From positions 29,006,329 to 29,070,328 of the forward strand of contig NC_133103.1 in assembly GCF_022965805.1 (NCBI RefSeq): DNA of 64,000 nucleotides, in the 5' to 3' direction. The notes under the pieces are model-generated. The model saw nothing but the letters and a program-made list of their open reading frames with translations. It ran no database searches and was not told the origin of the DNA. This stretch comes from Primulina eburnea. Lineage: Eukaryota; Streptophyta; Magnoliopsida; Lamiales; Gesneriaceae. Positions 24,263-35,830 of the stretch are shown one piece after another. The translations under genes were made by a program, and so were the position numbers. Each line of letters begins with the position of its first letter. Position 1 is the stretch's first letter.

Positions 24263-25733
24263 ATAAATCAATTAATCCAAGTATATTGCGAAAATGAGAA
24301 AACTTAGTCTCAGCCAATGGTTTGGTGAAGATATCAGCTGCTTGCTACTCAGTTGATACGTATTCCAGTCTGATGTTCTTCTTCAGGGCATGATCTCTGA
24401 TGAAGTGATGTCTGACATCTATGTGCTTAGTCCTGGAGTGAAGAACTGGACTATAGGTAATAGCAATTGTGCTTGTGTTGTCACAGAATATAGGAGATTC
24501 CTTTGCATCAACATCATAATCTTTCAGTTGCTACTGAATCCAGAGCAGTTGAGCACAGCAGCTTCCAGCAGCAAGATATTCTGCTTCAGTTGTGGAAGTT
24601 GCTATGGATGTTTTCTTCTTACTGAACCAAGAGATCAGCCTGTCTCCAAGAAACTGACATGATCCACTTGTACTTTTTCGATCAAGCTTGCATCCTGCAT
24701 AATCTGCATCTGAATATCCAACTAAATTGAAAGATGAATCTTTAGAATACCATAATCCCACATTTTGTGTGCCCTTAAGATATTTCAAAATACGCTTGGC
24801 AGCAGTAAAATGTGATTGCATAGGATTTGCTTGAAATCTGGCACACATGCATACAGGAAATACAATATCAGGACGACTAGCAGTTAGGTACAATAATGAA
24901 CCTATTAAACCTCTGTAAAGTGTCGTCTCAACTGATATTCCCCCTTGATCAGTGTCTAATTTAACTGATGAGCTCATGGAAGTGCTTGCAGCTGAACATG
25001 ATTCCATACCAAATTTCTTCAGCAATTCCTTAGTGTATTTAGTTTGACTGATAAAAGTTCCTGAATCCAGTTGCTTCACTTGTAAACCAAGAAAGAATGT
25101 CAGTTCACCCATCATGCTCATTTCGAATTTATCCCGCATTAACTTAGCAAACTTCTCGAATAATTTGGGGTTAGTTGACCCAAAAATAATGTCATCAACA
25201 TAAATTTGAACGAGTAAAATATGTTCATTCTTGGAAAATTTGAACAAGATCTTATCAACTGATCCAACAGAAAAATCGTGATAAGTTAGAAATTTGGAAA
25301 GAGTTTCGTACCAAGCTCTTGGAGCTTGATTAAGACCATATAAGGCTTTGTTCAAATGATATACATGATCAGGAAAGTGATGATTGATAAAACCTGGAGG
25401 TTGTTCAACGTATACTTCTTCCTGCAACTGGCCATTCAGAAATGCACTCTTCACATCCATTTGATAGACTTTGAAGTTTTTGAATGAAGCATAGGCGAGG
25501 AATATCCTGATTGCCTCCAGTCTTGCAACTGGTGCATATGTGTCATCATAATCAATTCCTTCTTCCTGCCTATAGCCTTGTGCTACTAGCCTTGCTTTGT
25601 TACGCACAACTGAAAAATCTTCGTTCAGTTTGTTCCTGTACACCCATTTTGTACCTATAACAGTTTTCGAAATTGGTCTTGGAACTAAGTTCCAGACATT
25701 GTTATGGATAAACTGATTTAACTCTTCTTGCAT
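24263..25733 (-). pseudogene. pol: Copia reverse transcriptase and RNase H
   Basis: A complete Ty1/copia RT block: [44 protein letters not shown], and the YVDD catalytic box encoded at 25191-25202. RNase H follows with [10 protein letters not shown] and [13 protein letters not shown] at about 24531 interrupts RNase H where a Gln codon is expected, and a second TAG lies near 24318. Downstream, the typical C-terminal SRTKHIDVRHHF and DIFTKPL motifs are still readable. Both stops fit C-to-T changes in CAG codons. It sits in frame with no overlap after the integrase frame. Confidence 0.9.
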
Positions 25734-25767
25734 TCCATTTATCCAGTTTGGATCAGCAAGAGCTTCA

Positions 25768-27123
25768 TCAGGTCTTCTTGGGTTCTAGTTGTGATACGAA
25801 AGCTGAATGAATAAATAGATTGAGCATCTGATTTCTTGTTCTTACTGGATCAGATGGTTTACCTATTACCAACTCTGGAGGATGTGATTTCTTCCATCTG
25901 AGTTCAGCATTTATTGCTTCTGAATCAGCAACTGCTTCTGTGGGTAACTGAACATTTTCAGTTTCAGTTGGTAACTGAATGTCATTCGGTGGCTCTATCA
26001 ACTGATCATTTGGAATAGCTTCTGGTTCTTCTGGTTGATCCAATATCTCCGGTTCAGGTGTTTGGAGATTGCTTTGAGTGATATGGATATCTACTTCATC
26101 ATCATCGTCCAAGCTTATATCTGTAAATCTATCAGCTAGCTCAACTTGATCAGTTGGCTTATCAGTTAGTATAGTTTCATAAAAAACAACATGAATAGAT
26201 TCCTCAACATTTAAGGTATTTTTGTTGAAGACTCTATACGCTTTACTCACTGAAGAATAACCAAGAAATATTCCTTCTGCAGATTTAGCATCAAAGGCTT
26301 TTAAATGAGTTTTACCATTGACAAGTATAAAACATCTGCAGTCGAATATTTTGAAGTAGGAAACCACACTTTTTCTTCCATGCCAGATCTCATAAGGTGT
26401 TTTCATATGATTCTTATTAATCATTGATCTGTTTTGAGTGTAACACGTAGTGTTCACTGCTTCTGCCCAAAACCTTTGAGAGATACCAGAATCAGCAAGC
26501 ATTGTTCTAGCAGCCTCTTTAAGGGTCCGATTTCTCCTTTCAGCTACACCATTTTGCTGAGGAGTTCTAGCTGCTGAGAGCTCATGCTTCATCCCGGCAT
26601 TCTCTAAATAATTTGAAAGAATTTGATTGATAAACTCAGTTCCTCGATCAGATCTGATTCTATCAATTCCAACTGATTTTTCATTTAATAATCTTTTGAA
26701 AAGCTTAATCAGTTGAGCAGCAGTTTGGTCTTTGGACTTGAGAAATATAACCCAAGTGAATCTTGAAAAATCATCTACAACCACCAAGGTGTATTTCATT
26801 CCCCCTAAGCTCATGACTGGTATTGGACCAAATAGATCCATATGTAACAGCTCTAAGCATCGGGAAGAAGATTTACGACCCTTGTTCTTAAAAGAAGATT
26901 TGATTTGTTTACCCAACTGACATGCTGAGCAAATTTTGTCTTTGATAAAATCCATTTTGGGCAGCCCAGTAACAAGATCGTGGTTACTCAAATATGCAAT
27001 AGACTTGAAATTCAGGTGGTTTAATCTCTTATGTCCACAACCAGTTTTTAGAAGATTTTTAAGCAATAAAACATACTGGTGCATAAGGTTGATCATTCCA
27101 ACTGATTTTGTAAGTGTTTCCAC
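25768..27123 (-). CDS. pol: Copia GAG-pre-integrase and integrase domains
   Basis: The frame begins in the pre-integrase zinc-binding region ([12 protein letters not shown], then CSACQLGKQ). The core follows, with catalytic Asp in HMDLFGP, Asp in RSDRGTEF and Glu in NGVAERRNR all present. The C-terminal half is Pro/Glu-rich and links to RT. It is open for 451 codons but out of frame with the protease (shift near 27060-27120) and ended by a stop at 25768, so as part of the polyprotein it is broken. Confidence 0.85.
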   Translation of the reverse strand: METLTKSVGMINLMHQYVLLLKNLLKTGCGHKRLNHLNFKSIAYLSNHDLVTGLPKMDFIKDKICSACQLGKQIKSSFKNKGRKSSSRCLELLHMDLFGPIPVMSLGGMKYTLVVVDDFSRFTWVIFLKSKDQTAAQLIKLFKRLLNEKSVGIDRIRSDRGTEFINQILSNYLENAGMKHELSAARTPQQNGVAERRNRTLKEAARTMLADSGISQRFWAEAVNTTCYTQNRSMINKNHMKTPYEIWHGRKSVVSYFKIFDCRCFILVNGKTHLKAFDAKSAEGIFLGYSSVSKAYRVFNKNTLNVEESIHVVFYETILTDKPTDQVELADRFTDISLDDDDEVDIHITQSNLQTPEPEILDQPEEPEAIPNDQLIEPPNDIQLPTETENVQLPTEAVADSEAINAELRWKKSHPPELVIGKPSDPVRTRNQMLNLFIHSAFVSQLEPKKT

Positions 27124-27457
27124 ACATTTTGCTAGTTAGGATGATCTCTTCAGTTGAGTTTTTGACTGAACAAGAATGTTTGTCAAACTGAACTGAGAAT
27201 CCATTATCGCATAATTGACTGATACTGATCAAATTGTACTTAAGATTCTCAACTAATAATACATCATTAATGGTGAAGTTACCATGGATAAACTTACCCT
27301 TACCCACAGTTTTACCTTTAGAATTATCTCCAAAAATGATGTTTGGTCCAGTGTATTTGACCAGTTGAGACAATAAATTTGAATCTCCTGTCATGTGGCG
27401 TGAACATCCACTATCCAAGTGCCATATAGATTCAAAGCTTGTACCTGTTACCTGCAA
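27059..27457 (-). pseudogene. Copia aspartic protease domain
   Basis: WHLDSGCSRHMTG near residues 12-24 is the copia protease active site, and the Asp is intact. The frame ends in a stop just as it meets the integrase frame, a single frameshift apart. Confidence 0.85.
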
Positions 27458-27490
27458 TCACACAAAAGATAAGATTCTGGTACCCTTTTT

Positions 27491-28290
27491 CTATTTGGGT
27501 CCAAAGTTGATTAGTCCTTTAGGAATCCAGACTTGGATCAATCTAACTGACCGTCCAGTTGATGTATTCCAGATGGTCTTTCTCTGTTTGTGTGTGCTTG
27601 ATGTACGGTGTGCAGGAGATACAACATGTGATTCGCCCTTTTTCAACTGATTGTTCAGCCAGTATCTTTTCTGAACTGGCTTACTGTTGTAGTAATTTGA
27701 ATACCCATTTAAGTAATTTTTGCTGAAAATTTTTGGTTGCTGACTTCGAGTGTCAGTCACAACTTTTGGGCTATAACCAATTCCACATCTTTTCCCTTTG
27801 TTCATACTTTGAGTTGGCTGTTCAATCAGTTTACTCGGCTCGGCTTGTTCTTGTACCATAACTGATTTTACAAAGTAAATGTATTTCCCTTTGTTTATAT
27901 TCAGTTTTGGCTGAGTACCTTTGGAAGACGAATCATCTTTACTACAGAATCCTAAACCAGTTTTATCAGTAACTGATTTCTGAGAATTATGTATGTCAGT
28001 TAAAGCATCACACGATTTGTTCCAAGCATGAATAAGCTCAGTGTGCTTTGAATTTTCAAGCAACAACTTTTGAATCATTAATTGATCTCTGCTTCTTTCA
28101 TTTCTGAGCTCAGAAATTTCCCTTTTAGACTCAACATATCAACTGATTCATCAGTTTTTGTTTTATCGTCTTTGGGATCATTTTGCTTCGCTCTGGCTTT
28201 TTGAAACGATAAAGCAAGCTTTTGATACTCATTAACCATGTCATGCAATGTCGAAATAAGTTCTTCTCTGGTAAAATCAGTTGAACTAAA
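27491..28290 (-). pseudogene. Copia gag-protease linker
   Basis: A Lys/Ser/Gln-rich frame at 27491-28078, preceded by a Lys-rich coding stretch to 28290 in another frame. It has the low-complexity composition usual between gag and protease in Sirevirus-like elements. I see no domain. Confidence 0.6.
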
Positions 28291-28299
28291 ATCAAATAC

Positions 28300-29454
28300 C
28301 TATTGACTGCTGGACTCTAGTTCTGTATCAGCAGCCATCAGACATTTTACTTCTTCATCGTCACTAGAGCTGCATGAAGTTTCTGGTTCTGATTCCTCGC
28401 TGTCAGTGTCTGCCCATTTGGCTTTGCTATCTTCAGCAAGGAGTACTTCATGTTTCTTTCTGTAAGGCTTCTTGTCATCCTTAGATCTCCTCTTGTGCTC
28501 ATATACTTTCTTCTTTATTTCAGTTGAAACTTGACTGTCCTTCTTAGGTTTGGGACAGTCAGCAATATAATGACCTGGTTTTCCACAGTTGTAGCATGCA
28601 TTTGATTCATCTCTGGAGTTGTTTCTTTGATATTGCTTCTGAAAATTCCCTTGATTCTTCCTCATGAATCTTCCAAACTTCTTAATGAACAATGACATGG
28701 CATCATTGCTTAGTTGATCAGCAGCTTTCTCAACTGAACCAGTTGGTTCTGTTCTTACAGCAGTTAAGGCAGTAGTAGCTGCTGGGGTAGATGGTTCTCC
28801 CTCTCGAGTTTGCAGTTCAAACTCATATGCTTTCAAGTCAGCGAATAGGTCATGGAGTTCAACTTTGTTCAGATATTTAGACTCCCTCATTGCCATGGTT
28901 TTCACATCCCATTCCTTGGGAAGACCTCTGATTATTTTCAATGCAGCTTCTTTGTCTGAATACACCTTTCCAAGTGCATTTAGTTCGTTGATGATGCAGC
29001 TGGTTCTTTCATCATATTCATGCATCGTTTCTCCAACTTTCATTCTAATGTTGTCGAACTTCTGCACGGCAACAGAAAGTTTGTTTTCTTTGGTTTGTTC
29101 GTTGCCTTCGCAAAGCTGAATTAACTTCTCCCAAATCTCTTTGGCTGTCTTGCACATCTTGATTTTACTGAACGTTACTTTGTCCAGTGTTTTGTACAAT
29201 ATGTCCTTTGCTACATTATCTACATTTGCTTTCCTCTTGTCCTCAGTAGTCCACTCATCTCTAGGCTTTTCAATTCTGTGCGGTGCCCCATCTGTGATTG
29301 CAACTGCTGTATTTGCTTTCAAAATCTTCATGGGTCCGTCAGTTATAACGTACCACATTTCATCATCCTGTGCAGCAAGATGAGCCTGCATCCTGATCTT
29401 CCAATCGTCAAAGTCTTCTCTTGAGAACATAGGAATCTTTTTGAACGAAGACAT
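28300..29454 (-). CDS. gag: Copia gag
   Basis: I choose the ATG at 29454 (MSSFKKIPMFSREDFDDW) because copia gag proteins start with this FDDWKIRM-type motif, and the open 38 codons upstream cover the leader next to the primer site. Capsid-like helices cover about residues 10-230, and a zinc knuckle with spacing CX2CX4HX4C (CYNCGKPGHYIADC) sits near residue 305. The tail is Lys-rich, then acidic (ADTDSEESEPETS). It is open to a stop at 28300 and is the best-preserved gag in the window. Confidence 0.88.
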   Translation of the reverse strand: MSSFKKIPMFSREDFDDWKIRMQAHLAAQDDEMWYVITDGPMKILKANTAVAITDGAPHRIEKPRDEWTTEDKRKANVDNVAKDILYKTLDKVTFSKIKMCKTAKEIWEKLIQLCEGNEQTKENKLSVAVQKFDNIRMKVGETMHEYDERTSCIINELNALGKVYSDKEAALKIIRGLPKEWDVKTMAMRESKYLNKVELHDLFADLKAYEFELQTREGEPSTPAATTALTAVRTEPTGSVEKAADQLSNDAMSLFIKKFGRFMRKNQGNFQKQYQRNNSRDESNACYNCGKPGHYIADCPKPKKDSQVSTEIKKKVYEHKRRSKDDKKPYRKKHEVLLAEDSKAKWADTDSEESEPETSCSSSDDEEVKCLMAADTELESSSQ

Positions 29455-29498
29455 AGTGAGCAATTTAAGTGTAGATAATCTTTGATAGGATATTACTC

Positions 29499-29510
29499 GC
29501 TCTGATACCA
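29499..29510 (-). other. Copia primer binding site (iMet)
   Basis: Reads TGGTATCAGAGC on the minus strand, next to the right LTR. It fixes the orientation of the element. Confidence 0.9.
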
Positions 29511-30447
29511 CTCTATAGAATCGGATAATCGAGTAAAGAGTGTTTAGAATGGGGGGTTGAATAAACACTCCTCGAATTTAAAATATTCTTCGACAATATA
29601 AATTCAGTTCTGTTACAAACTGAAACTGAATATCCCTTCGGTCAATAACAATCAGTTAAACTGAATAAAATAGTTGTGGAAAACTAACTGACTGAAAGAT
29701 AGACTATCTAACTGAAAATGATAACTGAAGTAATGACACCACAATTTGTTTCTGGATGTTCGGAGAATTGAATAACTCCTACGTCACCCCTTCTATCACG
29801 AAGATAGGATATCCACTAAAAGACTTTGATCAAATACACGACACTGTACTGACCCACTTCAGTTTGGACTTATCACTTTGCCAAAACTGAAACTCTTAGC
29901 ATACAATACTTTTATAGATCGTAACAGATCTTTAGCACAACTTAGAAAATCTATCAACAATTTCAAAGTGTTATTTAAGCTCGAGAATATAGTCTTGAAT
30001 ACTACTGATAAGACTAATAAGCGTGAGCTTTTATACCTGATTGTGAGTAGATATTTTTGCAGCGTAATAGCAATTAGAATGAGATAACTGAAAGTCGGTG
30101 ATTCTTCAGTTGCTGCCTTCGACTATTTATAGGCTTTCCTCTCAACGGTAACATCAAAGAATATTTGAATATTTTAACCGTTGATTGCCACGTCGATATA
30201 TTCTGACAATCGTATACTGTTCATTCTGGAATGCGGCGTTCCACTACTAGTTGCAGGTATATGTACTATTTTGTCTGTTGTCGCTTTCAACTTATGACGT
30301 GTACAACTGAGAGGTCAGCTGGTAATGAATCAGTTGCCGAGAATGAACTTCAGTTGAGCAGATGACGTGTTCAGTTGATGATCAGTTCAGTTTCTGAGTT
30401 CAGGTGGTAAGTCTTTTTGTCAAAACACCGGAATTAAGTTTCCAACA
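29511..30447 (-). repeat. Copia 5' LTR (right copy)
   Basis: Nearly identical to 19362-20283, with TGTTGG at its outer end. Its inner end reads TCTATAGAG instead of CCTATCA, so the terminal CA appears mutated or the boundary lies a base or two away. Confidence 0.88.
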
Positions 30448-32144
30448 CTATCTCTACGGCGAGAAGTTTGGAATTTATTATGATCATAAAAGCCTGAAAT
30501 ATCTGTTTTCTCTGTCAGAGTTGAACATGAGACATCGTAGATGGATCGATTTATTGAAGGATTTCTATTGAGAGATCAAGTACTATCTAGTAAAGTCTAA
30601 TGCAGTAGCGGACGCCTTGAGTCGAAAGGTATGTTCCCTATCCTTATCGACGATAGGTGTTTCGAATATGATTGAAGATTGCTGTTTGTCTGGATTAGCA
30701 TTTGATACAGATAGTAGACCACTACGACTTGCTACGATTCAAGTTGAGCCAGATTTGATTTCGAGAATTAAAGAAGCACAAAGAACTGCTTAGAATATTC
30801 AGAAGTCAGTTGAGATGGTCAGATCAGGGCATAATTCAGAGTATCATGTACATGATCATGTTTTGTATGTGAATAACCGTCTTGTAGTGCCAGATGTTTC
30901 AGATTTGAAACAACAGATATTGTCAGAAGCGCACTATAGTCGGTTCAGTATTCATCATGGTGGCAGGAAGATGTACAACGATCTGAAGATATAATTCTGG
31001 TGGAAACAGATGAATTCAGATATTGCAGCATTTGTGTCTAAGTGCTTGAATCGCCAACAGGTGAAGGCCGAAAGAAAGAAACCCGGAGGTTTACTTCAGA
31101 GTTTATCTATTCCTGAATGGAAATGGGATCACATTTCCATGGATTTCGTTACGAAGTTACCACGATCATCCCGGGGTTGTGATGCGATTTGGGTTGTTAT
31201 TGGCAGATTGACCAAATCCGCATGTTTTATTCCGTACGGAATGACGTACCGACATGATCAGATGGCAGAGATATCTGTTAGAGAGGTGGTCAGATTGCAT
31301 GGTGTGCTGAATTCGATCGTATCAGATCATGATCCACGATTCACTTCACACTTTTGGCACAATTTGTAGCAGGATTTAGGTACGACATTACACCTAAGTA
31401 CTGCATATCATCCTTAGACTGACGGACAGTCAGAGCGGACTATCCAGACCTTAGAGGATATGCTGAGAGCTGTAGTGTTAGACTTTGGTACTAGTTGGCA
31501 AGATTCACTACCTCTGTGTGAATTCTCGTACAACAACAGCTATTAGACGAGTATCGAGATGGCACCGTTTGAAGCATTATATGGCAAGAAGTGCATATCT
31601 CCGTTGTATTGGGATGATTCGTGAAATGACTGAGAAGTTGAAGATAATTCAGAAGAGAATGAAGACGGCATAGGATAGACAAGCCAAGAATGCGAACATC
31701 AGACGTAGACCGTTAGTATTTGAACAGGGAGACAGAGTATTTTTGAAGATTTCTCTTTTCAGAGGCGTTGTCAAATTTGGCAAATGCGGGAAGTTGTCTC
31801 CTAGATACATCGGTCCGTACGAGATTCTTGAGAAGATTGGTGATCGTGCATATCGACTTGCACTTCCTCCTTCTCTATCTTGGATACGTGATGTCTTTCA
31901 TGTATCGATGCTGCGTAGATATATGCCTGATGTTTCTCATGTCATTCAGCCTGATGAAGCCGAGCTTGACGACACTCTGAGTTATATTGAACATTCAATC
32001 CAGATTCTTGATTTGAAAGAAAAACAGCTCAGAACGAAAATCATTCCACTAGTGAAAGTCCAATAGAGTCGTCATGGCACTGAAGAAGCAACTTGGGAGA
32101 CAGAATCAGAGATGAGACAAAGATATCCAGAGTTATTTCCATGA
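30448..32144 (+). pseudogene. pol: E4 RNase H end, integrase and chromodomain-like tail
   Basis: Continuation of E4 pol after the copia insertion. RNase H ends with [10 protein letters not shown] and DALSRK. The integrase zinc region lies near 30930-31060 and the core near 31130-31460, with MDFVTK, SDHDPRF and an intact Glu in GQSER. A frameshift lies near 31545-31620. The tail has FHVSMLRRYMPD and EEATWETE, the chromodomain-like end of Tekay elements, ending at TGA 32142-32144. Compared with E5, in-frame stops TAA (near 30991) and TAG (near 31367, 31415, 31542 and 31671) stand at Gln codons, and TAG near 32064 at a Trp codon. Confidence 0.87.
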
Positions 32145-32231
32145 TGTGAGTATTTATTCAACTTTTGATTATATTGTTTCTTTTACTTGTTTTAATTGAC
32201 TGCTTGCGAGTTCGAGGACGAACTCATATCT

Positions 32232-32245
32232 AAGAGGGGGAGAAA
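32232..32245 (+). other. E4 polypurine tract
   Basis: AAGAGGGGGAGAAA directly precedes the 3' LTR. Confidence 0.85.
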
Positions 32246-32401
32246 TGTAATGCCCAAGAATTTAGTTTGATATTTTGAGTTATTATGTACTGTGAATAAT
32301 GGAATGAAAGAACAGACATGGAGAAGCGACGTTGCCATTGAGTTTAGTTGCAAAGTGTATTCTTGGAGAAGAAAGGACAGAGAACCCACACCAGAAGAGC
32401 C

Positions 32402-32673
32402 ACCGCACCTGCGGTAAATGAACAGAGACCAGACCGCACCCGCAGTAGAAAAGATAGCGCACCCGCGGTCGTTTCTTCTGAATTTTTGGAAGAGTTACAG
32501 TAGGCTCAGCGCACCCGCGGTGTGAAACAGAACGCACCCGTGGTGCTGCTACAGTAGGATCAGTGCACCCGCGGTACATGACTGAGCGCACCTGCGGTCG
32601 TCGATTATAGAATTTTGGATGGGAGGCCGTGAGCTTAGCGCACCCGCGGTCTAGGAATGAGCGCACCCGCGGT
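32402..32673. repeat. E4 3' LTR dyad array, nine motifs
   Basis: Motif starts at 32402, 32433, 32456, 32508, 32531, 32562, 32585, 32637 and 32660. The spacing series 31, 23, 52, 23, 31, 23, 52, 23 is identical to the 5' LTR. Some copies show C-to-T or G-to-A changes at CpG (for example CCCGTGGT). Confidence 0.88.
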
Positions 32674-33563
32674 GTGACGTGCAGAATGGAAAATGAAACA
32701 TGTGTCCTGGCCATGCAATGTAAGTGCTGAGTCTTCATTTCTAGCCTTGGATTACCGAGAGACAAGAGAGAAAAGCTTCAGGAATCCTCAAATTTCTTCA
32801 AGTTTGGATTGTTGATTATGAAGAATCCAACCAACCGAATTTTAATCCGAGTATAGATTATTGCTCCTTTCATCACAATCTTGAAAAGGATGTAAGTATC
32901 TTTACATTTCAGTATGTTTTGAAGTTGAAAGGTTGGGGGAAATTTTGATATGATTGAGATTATGTGTTCTTATGATTATTAGGAAGCTAGATTCGAAAAT
33001 GAATTGAAGAAATATTACCGTACGTGATTGTTATGATTTTCCAGCATGTATTAAGTTGAGATGATGCAGATTTCAGCATAGTACATGGTAGTCTTGAGGA
33101 TTATGATTTGTTGAGATTTGATTATTGTCGTTTGAGTTGACCGGTATCGAGAAATTACGTCGTTATGCCGTCAAAATACACCGAGACAGAACATTGTAAT
33201 GAACATGTATTGGTTTGAGTTGTGGATTGATATTGTGCATCTCAACATTGCCATTTCAGATTTGGATTGACAGATTTGATATCCCGACTTCGAGATTTCG
33301 ACTTATTCCAACGAAAAGAAGGTATAATTCATGTTTATTCGGGAAGATACAACTCGAATTAGATTTGATTCGAGTTTCCCAAAATCACTTACTAGATCTC
33401 TATACTTTGCTATGTTTGTACTTGACATTGATTTATATACAAGCATTGAGATAGGAGAGTCATTGGCAGATATGCCAAGTTCTAGACGTTCGGTGGTATC
33501 GAGGCATAGGAGAAGATTGACTCCGATTGTAGATATTCGATACAGACAGGGCCGAAGTCTAGG

Positions 33564-33622
33564 AATAAGACGTACCGCCGCCACGATTGGGAGGGTAGGT
33601 GGGAGACTTGTTACGTCTTATT
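33564..33622. other. Conserved LTR hairpin, E4 3' LTR copy
   Basis: The outer arms AATAAGACGT and ACGTCTTATT are perfectly complementary. The inner arms CCGCC and GGTGG pair with one G-T wobble. Confidence 0.6.
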
Positions 33623-34153
33623 CACACCGGGATCCCTAGATTTAGATACGAGTCGAGTTAAAGAGTAAGAGTCGAATTGTTTTATCTGTATTCACTAATG
33701 TGTCATAATTACTGAAACATGTGTTATGATTTATTATGAAATTGCATGAAATGCATGTATACATGTTTTATACTAAGATTTATTCTCACCGGAGTTTCTG
33801 GCTGTTGTTGTGTCTGTATGTATGCAGAACAACAGGGAGAACAGGACCAGGGTCTAGAAGAACTTGACGAAGATGAGAGATCGATATAGCGTGGTGATCA
33901 CGGGCGTAGAAGATTACTAGTGATTGTATATGTGACATGTAGTTGTACTAAAAACACTAGTTGGTATGATAACGTTGGAACAAGACATGTATGTGTTCTT
34001 AATGAAATAAATTTGAGATAGATCTTGCGTATGATTTATATACATTTGTTTATGTTATTAAAAGAAATTTTTTTTTTTATGACCCACATTTTCGAGCAAA
34101 GATCCAATTAATCCCAAAGAGAATTGAGTTAGAGCCCGGGTCCTCACACTTTA

Positions 34154-35830
34154 AATCCAACCATCCATGAAGAAGGCCAATGAGGCTGAGACTAGAAGAT
34201 CTAGGAGAGTGCAGAGATTTGATCCCTCCAAAGTCAAGCATCGAGGAACCACCGACGCCTGAACTCAAACCCTTACCTCCGCACTTAAAGTACGTATAAG
34301 TAGGTTCAAATAACACTTTGTCTGTCATTATTTCTGCTGCTTTGACAGATGCTATGGAGGAATAATTGTTGGAAGTTCTCAAAGAGCACAAAATGGCATT
34401 CGCCTGGAAGGTGGCAGACATCAAGGGAATCAGTCCATCGATATGCAAGCATAAAATCTTGATGGAAGAAAAGTACTCACCTCTCGTGCAACCTCAAAGA
34501 CGACTAAACAAAAGATGCAAGAAGTAGTGAAGGCTGAAACTATTAAGCTTCTCGATTCAGGTGTTATCTATCCTATTTCAGATAGTGCTTGGGCAAGTCC
34601 TGTTCAATGCGTGCCAAAGAAAGGTGGTATTACGGTGATCACTAATGAAAAGAATGAACTTATTACCACAAGAACTGTTACGGGGCGGAGAGTGTGTATT
34701 GACTATAGGAAGTTGAATGATGCCACCCGTAAGGACCATTTTCCCCTTCTCTTTATTGATCAAATGTTGGAGAGATTAGCGGCGCATGAATTTTATTGTT
34801 TTCTAGATGGGTATTCGGGGTATAATCAAATCACTGTTGAACCAGAGGACCAAGAGAAAACTACTTTCACTTGTCTTTATGGAACTTTGCCTTTCGCCAT
34901 ATGCCTTTTGGTCTTTGTAATGCACCTGCTACAATTCAGCGCTGCATGACTGCTATATTCCATGACATGATTGAAACCTTTCTTGAAATATATATGGATG
35001 ACTTTTCTATCTTTGGTGCAACGTTTGATGAGTGTTTGCAGAATTTGAGATCCGTGTTGAGAAGGTGCGAGGAGACGAACCTGGTGCTTAATTGGGAAAA
35101 GTGTCATTTCATGGTACAAGAGGGAATTGTTTTAGGTCACAAGGTTTCGGAACAAGGAATTGAGGTGGACAAAGCTAAAATTGAAGTCATAAAGAACCTA
35201 CCGCCACCAGCCTCAGTGAAGGGATTTAGAAGTTTTCTAGGCCACGCCGGTTTTTATAGGCGGTTTATCAAAGACTTTTCAAAAATTGCCAAACCTCTAT
35301 CTTCCTTACTCATGAAAGATGTGCCTTTTGATTTCAATGCTGACTGTTTACAGGCGTACGAGGATTTGAAGTGGCGCTTGGTAATGGCTCCTGTCTTGGT
35401 GTCACCGGATTGGGATCTGCCCTTCGAGATCATGTGCGATGCCAGTGTTACGGCGGTGGGGGCTGTGCTTGGCCAGCGTCAAAACAAGGTATTTCATACA
35501 ATTTACTACGCAAATAAGACCATTGACGAGGCTCAATTGAATTATGCAACAACTGAAAAGGAATTACTTACAATAGTATTTGCGCTTGAAAAATTTCATT
35601 CATACCTTGTTTTGTCCAAAGTAATTATTTACACAGATCGCTCGGCATTGAAATATTTACTTGCTAAAAAAGATACAAAGCCACGCTTACTTCGGTGGAT
35701 TTTATTATTGCAAGAATTTGATTTAGAAATAAAAGATAAGAAAGGTGTCTAGAATGTGGTAGCGGATCACTTGTCTAGGTTAGAGCTGATTAATGATGAT
35801 TGTGTAGATCAAACTATAAATGATTGGTTT
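34154..35830 (+). pseudogene. pol: E3 reverse transcriptase and RNase H (Athila type)
   Basis: The pre-RT linker (34154-34514) is decayed but keeps an LPPHLKY-like motif. RT fingers start at 34515 (LLDSGVIYPISDS, then VCIDYRKLNDATRKDHFPL). A frameshift lies near 34890-34910, then [16 protein letters not shown] and the YMDD box at 34991-35002. RNase H has [16 protein letters not shown] near 35430 and [12 protein letters not shown] near 35630. A TAG at 35750-35752 interrupts just before VVADHLSRLE. Sequence style is clearly Athila. Confidence 0.88.

Larger units (their letters stand above)
19362..30447 (-). mobile_element. Sirevirus-like Ty1/copia element with extra ORFs
   Basis: An 11.1-kb element on the minus strand, flanked by ctatc at 19357-19361 and 30448-30452. 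LTRs are 922 bp (left, its 3' LTR) and about 937 bp (right, its 5' LTR). The iMet primer site is at 29499-29510 and the polypurine tract at 20284-20297. Gene order on the minus strand is gag, protease, integrase, RT and RNase H, which is the copia order, followed by a long third ORF. A separate gene faces the other way at 23645-24043. The [11 protein letters not shown] signature, large size and post-pol ORF suggest the Sirevirus group, by inference. Confidence 0.9.
13202..34148 (+). mobile_element. E4: Tekay-like Ty3/gypsy element, interrupted
   Basis: LTRs of 1.9 kb at 13202-15101 and 32246-34148 begin TGTAATGCCC and end in CCCACA or CCTCACA. They are flanked by cttta at 13197-13201 and 34149-34153. 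An iMet primer site and a polypurine tract adjoin them. Coding order is gag, protease, RT, RNase H, integrase, chromodomain-like tail. The LTRs are very similar to each other, so insertion is fairly recent, yet pol has many stops. A Harbinger-like element and a copia element are inserted in its coding region. Confidence 0.92.
32246..34148 (+). repeat. E4 3' LTR
   Basis: 1903 bp, matching 13202-15101. Small differences include lost CpG sites in the motif array. Confidence 0.93.

Noticed and set aside
28865..29383. Plus-strand frames opposite copia gag
   Set aside because: Shadows of the gag coding strand. Unlike 23645-24043 they overlap a real gene and have no TATA box.
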